15,751 bases of DNA, from positions 1 through 15,751 of the forward strand of contig CALKWT010000061.1 of NCBI GenBank assembly GCA_938003885.1, given 5' to 3'. This document shows positions 7,830 through 14,097 of this stretch, in pieces. Source of the stretch: an uncultured Balneolaceae bacterium (GTDB taxonomy: Bacteria; Bacteroidota; Rhodothermia; Balneolales; Balneolaceae). The notes under the pieces were generated by a model. It did no database searches, was not told the origin of the DNA, and worked only from the letters and a program-made list of their open reading frames with translations. A program made the position numbers and the translations under genes. Within the stretch, counting starts at the first letter, position 1. Each line of letters starts with the position of its first letter.

Positions 7830-8025
7830 TTAAATGCTCCTGTGTTGGTTGTGTACCTATAGATTGTTGAAGTTGACATTCTTAATTAGAAGATCTGATT
7901 GAGGTATGAAAAGTGTGCAGTTATGGAAGTTACAGATGCTTTACAGAACCGGAAATTGACCGGGCCTGAGCAGCGTGTGAACAGGTCGGAAGTAGTCGAT
8001 CTCTTTGTGATAATCATCTTTGAAA

Positions 8026-8049
8026 TTTGGCAAATAGCGATTTGCCAAA
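8026..8049. repeat. Perfect 10-bp inverted repeat with 4-base loop
   Basis: TTTGGCAAAT, loop AGCG, ATTTGCCAAA: ten uninterrupted pairs. On the minus strand the downstream arm is followed by TTTC, so it could be a weak terminator; it could also be a protein-binding site. It lies about 200 bases upstream of ykkC and about 280 bases downstream of the dehydrogenase stop. Confidence 0.5.
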
Positions 8050-8213
8050 GCGTCCCTGAATATATTGAAAAAGTGTCCACTATGAAAGCGGGCCGGCGGC
8101 TCTGAAGAATCAGGGAGGTTGACAGGTCTCAGCATCAGAAAAGGTAACGGCATCAGCATACACTTCTCCAGACCTGCTGTAAAAAACATGGATTACCGGA
8201 ATGGCCCTCATAA

Positions 8214-8246
8214 AGTGATTTATACGTATTTCAGGTATAAATCACT
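8214..8246. repeat. Perfect 12-bp inverted repeat with 9-base loop
   Basis: AGTGATTTATAC and GTATAAATCACT flank the loop GTATTTCAG. It begins about 85 bases past the dehydrogenase stop, so a 3'-end structure is possible, but it is AT-rich and lacks a T-tract on the minus strand. GGCC tetranucleotides flank it on both sides (GGCC before CTCATAA and after CAAA) and could extend the fold. Confidence 0.5.
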
Positions 8247-8260
8247 CAAAGGCCTCGTTA

Positions 8261-8272
8261 CCAAACGTTTGG
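8261..8272. promoter_or_regulatory. Palindrome resembling a LacI-family operator
   Basis: CCAAACGTTTGG is a perfect 12-bp palindrome with the central CG and AAACGTTT core common to LacI/PurR-family operators. It sits 60 bases beyond the stop of the dehydrogenase gene and 430 bases upstream of ykkC, not in an obvious promoter. The half-site TTTGGCA is shared with the hairpin at 8026-8049. Only the palindrome is certain. Confidence 0.3.
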
Positions 8273-8331
8273 CATACTATACCGCGCCCGTTTGATCCGG
8301 ATAAAATCGATGATTTGCGTTCCACTTCTGC

Positions 8332-9711
8332 CTACTCTTCTTCACCTATATAGATGATACGCCAGATCCGGCCCTGAACGGAATCAGAAATATAGAGGGC
8401 ACCATCGGGGCCTGTTGCGAGTCCCATGGGCCGGTGAGCAGCATCACCGGGTGAGGCGATCGGATCGACCCCTGGAAATCCATCTGCAAATATTTCATAG
8501 TCACCTGAGGGGGACCCCTCCTGGTAGGGTACAAATGTCACATTATATCCCTGTTGATTCAAGGTGCCCCGATTCCAGGAGCCGTGAAATGCAATAAAGG
8601 CGCCTTTCTGGTAATGTTCCGGGAACTGGTCTCCGGTGTAAAAAAGGAGATCATTCGGTGCCCAGTGGCCCGGAAATGCAACTTCCGGTTCAAGGTAGTC
8701 TGCACAATCCCCTGTTTCCTGCCCATCTCCACCATATTCCGGCGCGAGAACACGGTGTCCCTGTTGCCAGTCATAATAACAATAGGGCCACCCTGCATTT
8801 GCATCCTGCTCCAGGCGTAACAGCTCTTCGGCTGGCAGATCTGCATTCTGCTGTTCTGTAAAAAGTTCGGGCCAGAGCTGGTCCAGCTGGTCACGGCCAT
8901 GTTGCATGACGTAGAGGGCACCGGTATCGTGGTTCCAGTCAATGCCTACCATATTCCGGATTCCGGTGGAATAGCGGACCCCATCTTCTTGCTGTGTCTG
9001 GCCAGGAGTGCTATCTGAAAACCGCCACACACCGCCTTGAAGTTCAAGCTGCTGACATGGCTCCTGTCCGGGCGAGCCGGGGGTGCGGGGCTCCTCCTGG
9101 CAGTTGTTGGAAGGAGCGCCGACTGCGACATAGATATGCCCGTTGTTATCAAAAGTAAAGGTTTTCGACGCATGGTCGGATTGGCTAAGAAAGCCGCTGA
9201 TCATAATTTCGGGCTCTCCCTGCGGGATCAACTCTTCGTTCTCCGGCATGGGCCAGCGGTAGACGGACTCGGTGTTGGATACCCAGAGATACCCGTCGTG
9301 GATCTCCATACCGGTTTCCCATAGAATCCCGCCCCGTACGGGGGTCATATTGCTGAAATACTCCACTACATCGATACGGTAATCTCCCGTGGTATCACGA
9401 AGTGCTGCCACACCTCCCTCTTGGCCACGTGTTTTAAGGTAGATATCCCCGTTGGATGCAACGGCCAGATGACGGGCAGGCCCGATGTTGTCTGCAATAA
9501 CAGAGGCGCAAAAACCGTCAGGAAGAGTAAGCCCGCCGTTGTCCGGGTCGCAAAGAATTTCAGCACTGGTTTCAGTTCGGTCGCTCTCTCCTGCGGATTC
9601 ACAACCCGCAGCAACCAGCAACATCAGAAATGTGAGTATGCCGAAAAATGATCTGTCCGGGGATCTTGGTTTTAGATGGGTGAAGGTCGGATTATTATCG
9701 GAATAATTCAT
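8332..9711 (-). CDS. PQQ-dependent sugar dehydrogenase-like lipoprotein (L-sorbosone dehydrogenase type)
   Basis: A 459-residue exported beta-propeller related to soluble glucose dehydrogenase / L-sorbosone dehydrogenase, predicted to oxidise a sugar or aldose with PQQ in the periplasm. A lipoprotein signal (FFGILTFLMLLVAAGC, lipid Cys37) anchors it in the envelope; the 20-residue segment before it is long, and no internal Met allows a better start. Family motifs: YSTGIRNMVGIDW at 247-259; HGRDQLDQLW at 271-280; GWPY at 308-311; FIAFHGSWNR at 372-381; and HRPMGLATGPDGALYISD at 426-443, ending in GRIWRI. The mature part has six further Cys (54, 68, 204, 219, 311, 336), which could form disulfides. 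No haem CXXCH is fused to it. It begins 52 bases after the SMP-30-like gene, so the two are probably co-transcribed. The substrate is unknown. Confidence 0.82.
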   Translation of the reverse strand: MNYSDNNPTFTHLKPRSPDRSFFGILTFLMLLVAAGCESAGESDRTETSAEILCDPDNGGLTLPDGFCASVIADNIGPARHLAVASNGDIYLKTRGQEGGVAALRDTTGDYRIDVVEYFSNMTPVRGGILWETGMEIHDGYLWVSNTESVYRWPMPENEELIPQGEPEIMISGFLSQSDHASKTFTFDNNGHIYVAVGAPSNNCQEEPRTPGSPGQEPCQQLELQGGVWRFSDSTPGQTQQEDGVRYSTGIRNMVGIDWNHDTGALYVMQHGRDQLDQLWPELFTEQQNADLPAEELLRLEQDANAGWPYCYYDWQQGHRVLAPEYGGDGQETGDCADYLEPEVAFPGHWAPNDLLFYTGDQFPEHYQKGAFIAFHGSWNRGTLNQQGYNVTFVPYQEGSPSGDYEIFADGFPGVDPIASPGDAAHRPMGLATGPDGALYISDSVQGRIWRIIYIGEEE

Positions 9712-9763
9712 AGTAAAGAAATAGAATGAAAAATTTGTTATTTATGGTGTTAGTGAATGCTAC

Positions 9764-10801
9764 CTAATCCAGGGGGATAAATGCCAGGCTGCTTTGAGAG
9801 GTCATCGGGATGATCAGCTGGTTGTTGTCCGGATCGTAACACATGGAAGCTGCACTTGGTATGTTTTCAGCAATCAGTTCGGCCTCCTCACCTGGCCGGA
9901 TTCGCGAGACACCGCCATGGGTAACACTACTTATGTATTTCGTACCGTCCGGTAAGATTTCCAGGCCGTCACTGCCTGGCTGGAGAGCCTTTTCAGTTTT
10001 CAGTAGCTCCCCGTTGGGAGAGTAGGTAAGAATATCATGGTTTCCGAAGTTTGCCACGACAATATTGCCTTCCGGATCGATTGCAATTCCGTTTGGCTTA
10101 TCGATGGGGCCCGCAACGGAGAATATCGATATTCTCCCTTCCGGGGTAATCTTCCAAACCAGCCACGATTGCGGATCGGGATCGGGTCCCATATCCCCGG
10201 TCTGGGTAGTATAGATGGTACCATCCTCCGCAACAGCAATATCGTTGATCCAGGGGGAGTCTTCGAGGCGGACATCTTCCAGCGGCCGGCCGGTTTTTAA
10301 ATCAAAACGCCGGATCACGGCAATGGACGGGGCACTGCTGTCGGTGCCTCCATCCCGGTCTGCGACATAAAGAATGCCACCGGCAATTTCGCTTCCAAGA
10401 GGATCATTTAACACCAGCTTCGGATTCAGAGTCTCCCGTTGCTGCGTATTCTGTACCCCGATCCAGCGGACGGTATGTACGGTTCCATCTGTATTGATCA
10501 ATGAAATGTAACCGTCATTTTCCTGAATGGTTTGGCGGACTCCCTGACTCGGGACAATGATCAGTTCTCTTTCGGCGTCATAGATGCAACTTTCCGCTGA
10601 GTTCAGTGCACCGAACACTTTAACATTGGAGGAGATAGCACCAAATTCGGTTCCCGGGGTGGATTGCAGAGGCAGGCCCAGCTCGTTTCCCGTTTGAAAG
10701 GTGTTCCCGTTCCGGGCATTTTGTGCGAGAGCTGCACTGCCTGAACTTAGAAAAACAATGAGGCAGAGAATAGGTATCAACTGCGAAATCGGCAGGTTCA
10801 T
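9764..10801 (-). CDS. Exported SMP-30/gluconolactonase-like beta-propeller
   Basis: A 345-residue secreted six-bladed propeller of the SMP-30/gluconolactonase/LRE type. These are metal-dependent lactonases; here hydrolysis of the sugar lactone made by the neighbouring dehydrogenase is inferred. The start chosen is ATG 10801, which gives a clean signal peptide (MNLPISQ, hydrophobic core, cleavage near AALAQ at 22-27). The frame is open upstream; ATG 10828 is an alternative, while the longest extension to 10909 adds an implausible charged leader. Candidate metal ligands in family-like settings are Glu70 (NSAESCIYD), Asn186 (WINDIAV) or Asn237 (KPNGIAIDPEGN), and Asp278 (GSDGLEILPDG). Repeated DxxGxIYV/VAN blade motifs occur from 185 to 330. 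It is first in a two-gene unit with the dehydrogenase. An NHL-type non-catalytic propeller cannot be excluded. Confidence 0.78.
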   Translation of the reverse strand: MNLPISQLIPILCLIVFLSSGSAALAQNARNGNTFQTGNELGLPLQSTPGTEFGAISSNVKVFGALNSAESCIYDAERELIIVPSQGVRQTIQENDGYISLINTDGTVHTVRWIGVQNTQQRETLNPKLVLNDPLGSEIAGGILYVADRDGGTDSSAPSIAVIRRFDLKTGRPLEDVRLEDSPWINDIAVAEDGTIYTTQTGDMGPDPDPQSWLVWKITPEGRISIFSVAGPIDKPNGIAIDPEGNIVVANFGNHDILTYSPNGELLKTEKALQPGSDGLEILPDGTKYISSVTHGGVSRIRPGEEAELIAENIPSAASMCYDPDNNQLIIPMTSQSSLAFIPLD

Positions 10802-10844
10802 AGAGAGAGAATCTTGTTTGAGGTTCATGATAAAAGAGATTTGG

Positions 10845-10961
10845 CTATCGGGATCCTTGCCGGGCAGAGCCGGGCCTTCTGTTATGGCAGCACGCCCTTT
10901 CCAGCACATCTTTTCGCCTACCTGACAGACACCCTGCCCCGGATGCCACTACGTTAACCAT
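10845..10961 (-). CDS. Possible 38-residue leader peptide upstream of the SMP-30 gene
   Basis: ATG at 10961 is preceded by AGGAG at 10973-10969 with an ideal 7-base spacing, one of the best ribosome sites in the window. The frame encodes a basic peptide starting MVNVVASGAGCLSGRRKDVL with three Cys, and stops 16 bases before the alternative ATG (10828) of the SMP-30-like gene. No family is recognised and the length is within chance expectation. It may be a translated leader or fortuitous. Confidence 0.2.
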   Translation of the reverse strand: MVNVVASGAGCLSGRRKDVLERACCHNRRPGSARQGSR

Positions 10962-11078
10962 GGTTTTTCTCCTATCGTTCACTCTGATTCCGTCCCGTGC
11001 TCTCTTTCCATAAAGAAACAAGTAGATGGGGCGCAATCAGCTGTGAGGCGACCCGGACTTTTGGATCTATGATCAGTT

Positions 11079-11149
11079 AAGAGATCATTTAATTGATAAA
11101 TAAAGTAAATTTAAAAGTTCATGATTGATTTTAGTATAATGGATCTCTT
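11079..11149. repeat. Operator-like inverted repeat in the divergent promoter region
   Basis: AAGAGATCATT (11079-11089) is repeated in inverse orientation as AATGGATCTCTT (11138-11149): 11 matched bases with one extra base in the right arm. The arms are about 50 bases apart and the right arm overlaps the TATAAT at 11135-11140. Two such half-sites around a divergent promoter fit binding by a dimeric regulator or a looping repressor, but no regulator gene is in the window. Confidence 0.3.
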
Positions 11150-11157
11150 TATTTTTA
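11125..11157 (+). promoter_or_regulatory. Candidate promoter for the isomerase gene (TTGA-N21-TATTTTTA)
   Basis: TTGA at 11125-11128, a 21-base spacer, then TATTTTTA at 11150-11157: the same layout as the site proposed for susC. A separate TATAAT at 11135-11140 has no good -35 partner. A start near 11163 would give a leader of about 38 bases before the ATG at 11201. AT-richness makes chance matches likely. Confidence 0.38.
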
Positions 11158-11200
11158 AATTACATTCAGTTAAATCCCAGATCTCAAAGACGATACAAAG

Positions 11201-12142
11201 ATGGAAAGAAAAGATTTCTTAAAAACAAGCCTGCTTGCAGGTGCTTCACTTGCTGGCGGCCGGGGGTTGGTTGCCCGAAACAGAGAACCGCTTTCGCAGG
11301 ATGAACTCCTTCAGACCCACAACTTCAAACTGAAATATGCACCGCACTTTGGAATGTTTCGCAACCATGCAGGAAACGATCCGGTAGATCAGATCAATTT
11401 CATGGCGGATCTTGGGTTTAGGGGTCTTGAAGATAACGGGATGAAAGGGCGGGATATCGCCACCCAGGAGAAGATTGCGCGAACACTTGAAGATAGAGGA
11501 ATGACGATGGGTGTATTCGTCGGACATACGATTTTCTGGAGCGAACCCAGTTTAAGTACCGGTAACCCCGAATACAGAGATCGGTTTCTGAATGAAATTG
11601 AGGAGTCAGTGGAAGTAGCAAAGAGAGTGGGTGCGAAGTGGATGACCGTAGTTCCCGGCCATATAGACCTTCGTCTGGATATGGATTATCAGGAGCTGAA
11701 TGTGATCGATGCGCTTAAACGAGCCTGTGATATTCTGGAGCCGCACGGGCTGACCATGGTCCTGGAACCTCTCAATACACTTCACAATCACCCTGGAGTC
11801 ATTCTCACCAAAACTTCACAGGCTTATAGAATCTGCAAACATGTCAATAGCCCTTCTTGCAAAATATTGTATGATGCCTACCATCAGGCCATCACCGAGG
11901 GGAACATGATCCCGAACATAGAGAGGGCGTGGGATGAAATCCCCTATTTTCAGCTTGGGGACCATCCCGGCCGAAATGAGCCGGGAACGGGCGAGATCAA
12001 CTACCGCCATATTTTTAAATATCTGTATGACAAAGGCTACGATGGGATTGTAGGGATGGAGCATGGAAAGTCGGAAGGTGGCCTGGAGGGTGAACTCAAG
12101 CTAATTGAGGCGTATCTGAAAGCGGACGACTTCCCTGTTTAA
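11201..12142 (+). CDS. Exported hydroxypyruvate isomerase-like TIM-barrel protein
   Basis: A 313-residue sugar-isomerase/epimerase-like TIM barrel (xylose isomerase-like superfamily) closest to hydroxypyruvate isomerase (Hyi). The C-terminal part matches my recollection of E. coli Hyi: LVLEPLN-type strand with Glu189, KILYDAYHQ with Asp225, PYFQLGDHPGRNEP with Gln251, GEINYRHIFKYL, and GMEHGK with Glu287. These four acidic/amide residues are the expected divalent-metal ligands with family spacing. The N-terminus has a Tat-like signal, ERKDFLKTSLLAGASLAGG, with RK in place of RR, so it is probably exported or membrane-anchored, unlike cytoplasmic Hyi. It is transcribed divergently from the lactonase/dehydrogenase unit. 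Interconversion of hydroxypyruvate and tartronate semialdehyde is the family reaction; a different sugar or keto-acid substrate is quite possible. The ATG is the only reasonable start; there is no clear Shine-Dalgarno. Confidence 0.85.
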   Translation: MERKDFLKTSLLAGASLAGGRGLVARNREPLSQDELLQTHNFKLKYAPHFGMFRNHAGNDPVDQINFMADLGFRGLEDNGMKGRDIATQEKIARTLEDRGMTMGVFVGHTIFWSEPSLSTGNPEYRDRFLNEIEESVEVAKRVGAKWMTVVPGHIDLRLDMDYQELNVIDALKRACDILEPHGLTMVLEPLNTLHNHPGVILTKTSQAYRICKHVNSPSCKILYDAYHQAITEGNMIPNIERAWDEIPYFQLGDHPGRNEPGTGEINYRHIFKYLYDKGYDGIVGMEHGKSEGGLEGELKLIEAYLKADDFPV

Positions 12143-12157
12143 CCCGGATTGGGAAAG

Positions 12158-12183
12158 CCTCCTGCAGAACGTATGGCAGGAGG
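12158..12183. terminator. Bidirectional hairpin between convergent genes
   Basis: CCTCCTGC (12158-12165) and GCAGGAGG (12176-12183) form a perfect 8-bp GC-rich stem with a 10-base loop, 15 bases past the isomerase stop and 53 bases past the convergent ApbE stop. There is no T-tract on either side, but the position between converging genes supports a shared transcript end. A 10-bp palindrome, AGAACGTTCT (12228-12237), touches the ApbE stop codon. Confidence 0.5.
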
Positions 12184-12236
12184 AGTACTCAGCTGGAAAA
12201 TGGAGGTGTGCGGAGTGGGATACAGAAAGAACGTTC

Positions 12237-13283
12237 TTATTCGGATAGGAATCTATCCGCTCCCGGCGACCTCCACTCCTTTATCTCACCGTCAACAAGC
12301 TTGAAAAGGATCGCTTCTGTATCGAGGATATGTCCGATCAGCCGGAGGCCTTCTTCGGGATCCATCAGGGTGAGGGCAGAGGCGAGAGCATCCGTTTTCG
12401 TGGCGGATGAACCGATCACCGTAGCCTGGATCTGCTGATCAGCCCCTAGCCCGGTTTCAGGGTGCAGGATGTGTGAGTAACGTTTGCCGTCTATTTCTAT
12501 GTACTGAAAGAGGCCCCCGGAAGTCGCAACCGTTGCGTTGTTGACCTGCAGCCTCACCAGGTCGATACCCCCTGCCGCAGGAGCAGGTTTTGGGACGGCG
12601 ACACTCCAGGATGTCCGGCCGGGAGGAGGGTTCCCTGCCGTGATATCACCGCCCGCATCAATGAGAGCTGAGGAGATTCCGAACGACTGTACAGTTTCAA
12701 GCGCTCTTGCAGAGGCATACCCCTTTGCGATCCCTCCCAGATCCAATTCCATCCCCGGCTTTTCAAGCATGCCGCTCTGAGTGTCATGCCGGAGAACCAG
12801 ATGCCGGTAGCCCGACCTCCTGATAAGTGCGTCCAGATCCTCCGGTGCGGGCAGCACAGGCACCGGCTGGCTGCGAAGCTCCCTCCACGCCTTACTCATC
12901 GCTCCTACAGTTACATCAAACAGTCCACCGGTCTGATAGGAGATCCACTGAGCCTGGCTCAGTATTTCAAAGAGTGGCTCACTTAGCCGGACAAACTTTC
13001 CCGATCCGGAAGTCTGAGAAAACTGGTTGAGTTCGCTCTCCGGCAGATAGTCACTCATGATGTTGTTCAGGCGCTCTATTTCCTGAAAGGCATTGCTGGC
13101 GGCAAGCTCAGCTACTGAATCGCTCTCAGCATAGAGCGTAATTTTGAACAGTGTGCCCATATGATGTTCTTCGAAAGTGTATGGCTTCACCGTCTGGGCA
13201 GATACATTCGGCCCTTCTGCCAGAGTCAGCCAGAGATAAAAAAGGGAAAGCAAGAGTTGTAGAGAGGATTTAGGGATCACCAT
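12237..13283 (-). CDS. apbE: FAD:protein FMN transferase (ApbE), exported
   Basis: A 348-residue periplasmic enzyme that covalently attaches FMN from FAD to a Thr/Ser of target flavoproteins such as RnfG/NqrC subunits. A signal peptide (MVIPKSS, hydrophobic core, cleavage near NVSAQ at 26-30) precedes the ApbE domain. Signature stretches appear in order: HMGTLFKITLYA (41-52); GGLFDVTVGAMSKAW (119-133); ELDLGGIAKGYA (179-190), FAD binding; LIDAGGDI (207-214); ATVATSGG (250-257); YSHILHPETG (269-278); and SATKTDALASALTLM (293-307), whose acidic/Thr cluster binds magnesium. Length is typical and no key residue is missing. It converges on the isomerase gene and has no flavoprotein partner nearby, so its target is elsewhere. 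It starts at ATG 13283 without a clear Shine-Dalgarno. Confidence 0.94.
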   Translation of the reverse strand: MVIPKSSLQLLLSLFYLWLTLAEGPNVSAQTVKPYTFEEHHMGTLFKITLYAESDSVAELAASNAFQEIERLNNIMSDYLPESELNQFSQTSGSGKFVRLSEPLFEILSQAQWISYQTGGLFDVTVGAMSKAWRELRSQPVPVLPAPEDLDALIRRSGYRHLVLRHDTQSGMLEKPGMELDLGGIAKGYASARALETVQSFGISSALIDAGGDITAGNPPPGRTSWSVAVPKPAPAAGGIDLVRLQVNNATVATSGGLFQYIEIDGKRYSHILHPETGLGADQQIQATVIGSSATKTDALASALTLMDPEEGLRLIGHILDTEAILFKLVDGEIKEWRSPGADRFLSE

Positions 13284-13620
13284 TCGGTCGTCTGCTGCTA
13301 TTAAGTATTGAGGGGGATAAGATAAAGAGGAACGGGCGGATTCTCACCATTGTTTTAGAAAGGCTTCCTCTATGGCAGGCATCCCGTAGAAAGGGGTTCG
13401 GCCTTGAGGAGTCCTGTAGCAGAAGCAGGTATAAAATCGGAGACGTACTCGACAGGACAAGGAGGAGTCTCGGCGTGGCTGTCAGTCGGTCCGGGATGGC
13501 ACGCTTTGAAAGGCCCGGCTGTTTTAAATCAGGCAGGAAATAAACAAAAATATTTTCAACAACCTGGTTTAATTATAACGGAAAAACTGCTAAATTTAGA
13601 ATCTTTGATTTAATCGTTGT
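13284..13620. other. Intergenic region between apbE and tRNA-Thr
   Basis: These 337 bases hold the upstream regions of apbE (minus) and the tRNA gene (plus). The first 240 bases are mixed in composition, with an open frame at 13404-13613 plus that shows no protein character. The last 80 bases become AT-rich and contain the candidate tRNA promoter. I see no further gene or strong secondary structure. Confidence 0.4.
13568..13598 (+). promoter_or_regulatory. Candidate promoter for tRNA-Thr
   Basis: TTTA at 13568-13571, 19 bases, then TAAATTTA at 13591-13598 resembles the TTTG / TAnnTTTG pattern with the last base changed in each element. A start near 13605 would leave a leader of about 16 bases before the tRNA, which is reasonable. 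Confidence 0.38.
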
Positions 13621-13693
13621 GCCAATGTAGCTCAGTTGGTAGAGCAACGCTCTCGTAAAGCGTAGGTCGTCGGTTCGACTCCGATCATTGGCT
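13621..13693 (+). tRNA. tRNA-Thr (anticodon CGT)
   Basis: A 73-base cloverleaf. Acceptor stem GCCAATG / CATTGGC; D-stem GCTC / GAGC with loop AGTTGGTA; anticodon stem ACGCT / AGCGT with loop CTCGTAA, giving anticodon CGT that reads ACG; variable loop AGGTC; T-stem GTCGG / CCGAT (one G-T pair) with loop TTCGACT; discriminator T. The 3' CCA is not encoded and must be added. All stems pair. Confidence 0.95.
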
Positions 13694-13711
13694 CTTCTTA
13701 AGTTGTGAACT

Positions 13712-13838
13712 CCGGGTTATTCCCTGCGGTATATTGTCGGCAGTAACCGGTTTCTTTCTCAAAGACACCCGGCGCATCCTGCTGGCAAATTACCGGTACA
13801 GTGTTACCCGGTGCGAACACAGTAATTGCCAGAAGCAG
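13712..13838 (+). other. Structured spacer between the two tRNA genes
   Basis: Two imperfect hairpins fill the 189-base spacer. The first is CCGGGTTA (13712-13719) against TAACCGG (13744-13750), with an inner CTGC / GCAG stem. The second is CTGGCAAATTAC (13782-13793) against GTAATTGCCAG (13822-13832), one bulge, with an inner ACCGGTA / TACCCGGT stem and a CTGC / GCAG outer extension to about 13838. It could be a processed spacer, a terminator region or a small RNA; I recognise no known family. Confidence 0.35.
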
Positions 13839-13882
13839 TTGCGTATACTATTTTTAGCAGCTCCGGTCTTGTTTTCTACCCT

Positions 13883-13955
13883 AACCCTGTAGTTCAACCG
13901 GACAGAACGAAGGCCTCCTAAGCTTTAGATCCCGGTTCAAGTCCGGGCGGGGTTA
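13883..13955 (+). tRNA. tRNA-Arg (anticodon CCT)
   Basis: A 73-base cloverleaf. Acceptor AACCCTG / CGGGGTT (one T-G pair); D-stem GTTC / GAAC with loop AACCGGACA; anticodon stem AAGGC / GCTTT (one G-T pair) with loop CTCCTAA, giving anticodon CCT that reads AGG; 4-base variable loop; T-stem CCCGG / CCGGG with loop TTCAAGT; discriminator A. CCA is not encoded. It starts with an A1-T72 pair rather than the usual G1, and the preceding T could pair with the discriminator A. It lies 189 bases after tRNA-Thr on the same strand. Confidence 0.88.
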
Positions 13956-14097
13956 CTCTTTCCTTCTGACCTGAGCTCTGACTGAATTTGAGAACAAGAA
14001 AGGAGAATTGGCAGATCGACAACCGGGGTGAACTAAAATAATCCGATTGTCAAATAGCAGGATGGTGGAGTAAATCCGATGATTAAAATGGTCTCAA

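Larger units (their letters stand above)
7830..8331. other. 500-base intergenic region with palindromes
   Basis: This region lies between the stop of the PQQ dehydrogenase and the ykkC start, both on the minus strand. Short open frames exist (for example 7941-8189 minus and 7899-8105 plus), but none has recognisable composition, a start context or a family signature. Three palindromes, at 8026-8049, 8214-8246 and 8261-8272, are the main content and are listed separately. No known riboswitch core was recognised. A ykkC promoter is expected within about 100 bases of 7829 but is not obvious. Confidence 0.45.
10802..11200. other. Divergent intergenic region between the SMP-30 and isomerase genes
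   Basis: About 400 bases hold the start signals of two divergent genes. The half nearer the isomerase (11080-11170) is strikingly AT-rich and has the promoter and inverted repeats listed separately. The other half is GC-richer and contains a short open frame, 10961-10845 minus, with a good Shine-Dalgarno. A promoter for the minus-strand unit is not clearly visible; the AT-rich block may serve both directions. ATGATC and GATCAT (11069-11074, 11083-11088) form an additional 6-bp inverted repeat. Confidence 0.4.

Noticed and set aside
7941..8189. Minus-strand 82-codon frame in the palindrome region
   Set aside because: Disordered composition, no start signal, interrupted by the 10-bp hairpin, and no family recognised.
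10802..10909. Extended N-terminus of the SMP-30-like protein from ATG 10909
   Set aside because: It would place about 36 mostly polar residues before an excellent signal peptide; starts at 10801 or 10828 are more sensible.
13404..13613. Plus-strand 69-codon frame before tRNA-Thr
   Set aside because: Runs into the tRNA promoter region, has no ribosome site and no protein-like pattern.
13694..13882. Third tRNA gene between tRNA-Thr and tRNA-Arg
   Set aside because: Arms of the right length do not line up into a cloverleaf and no T-arm consensus TTCRA is present.
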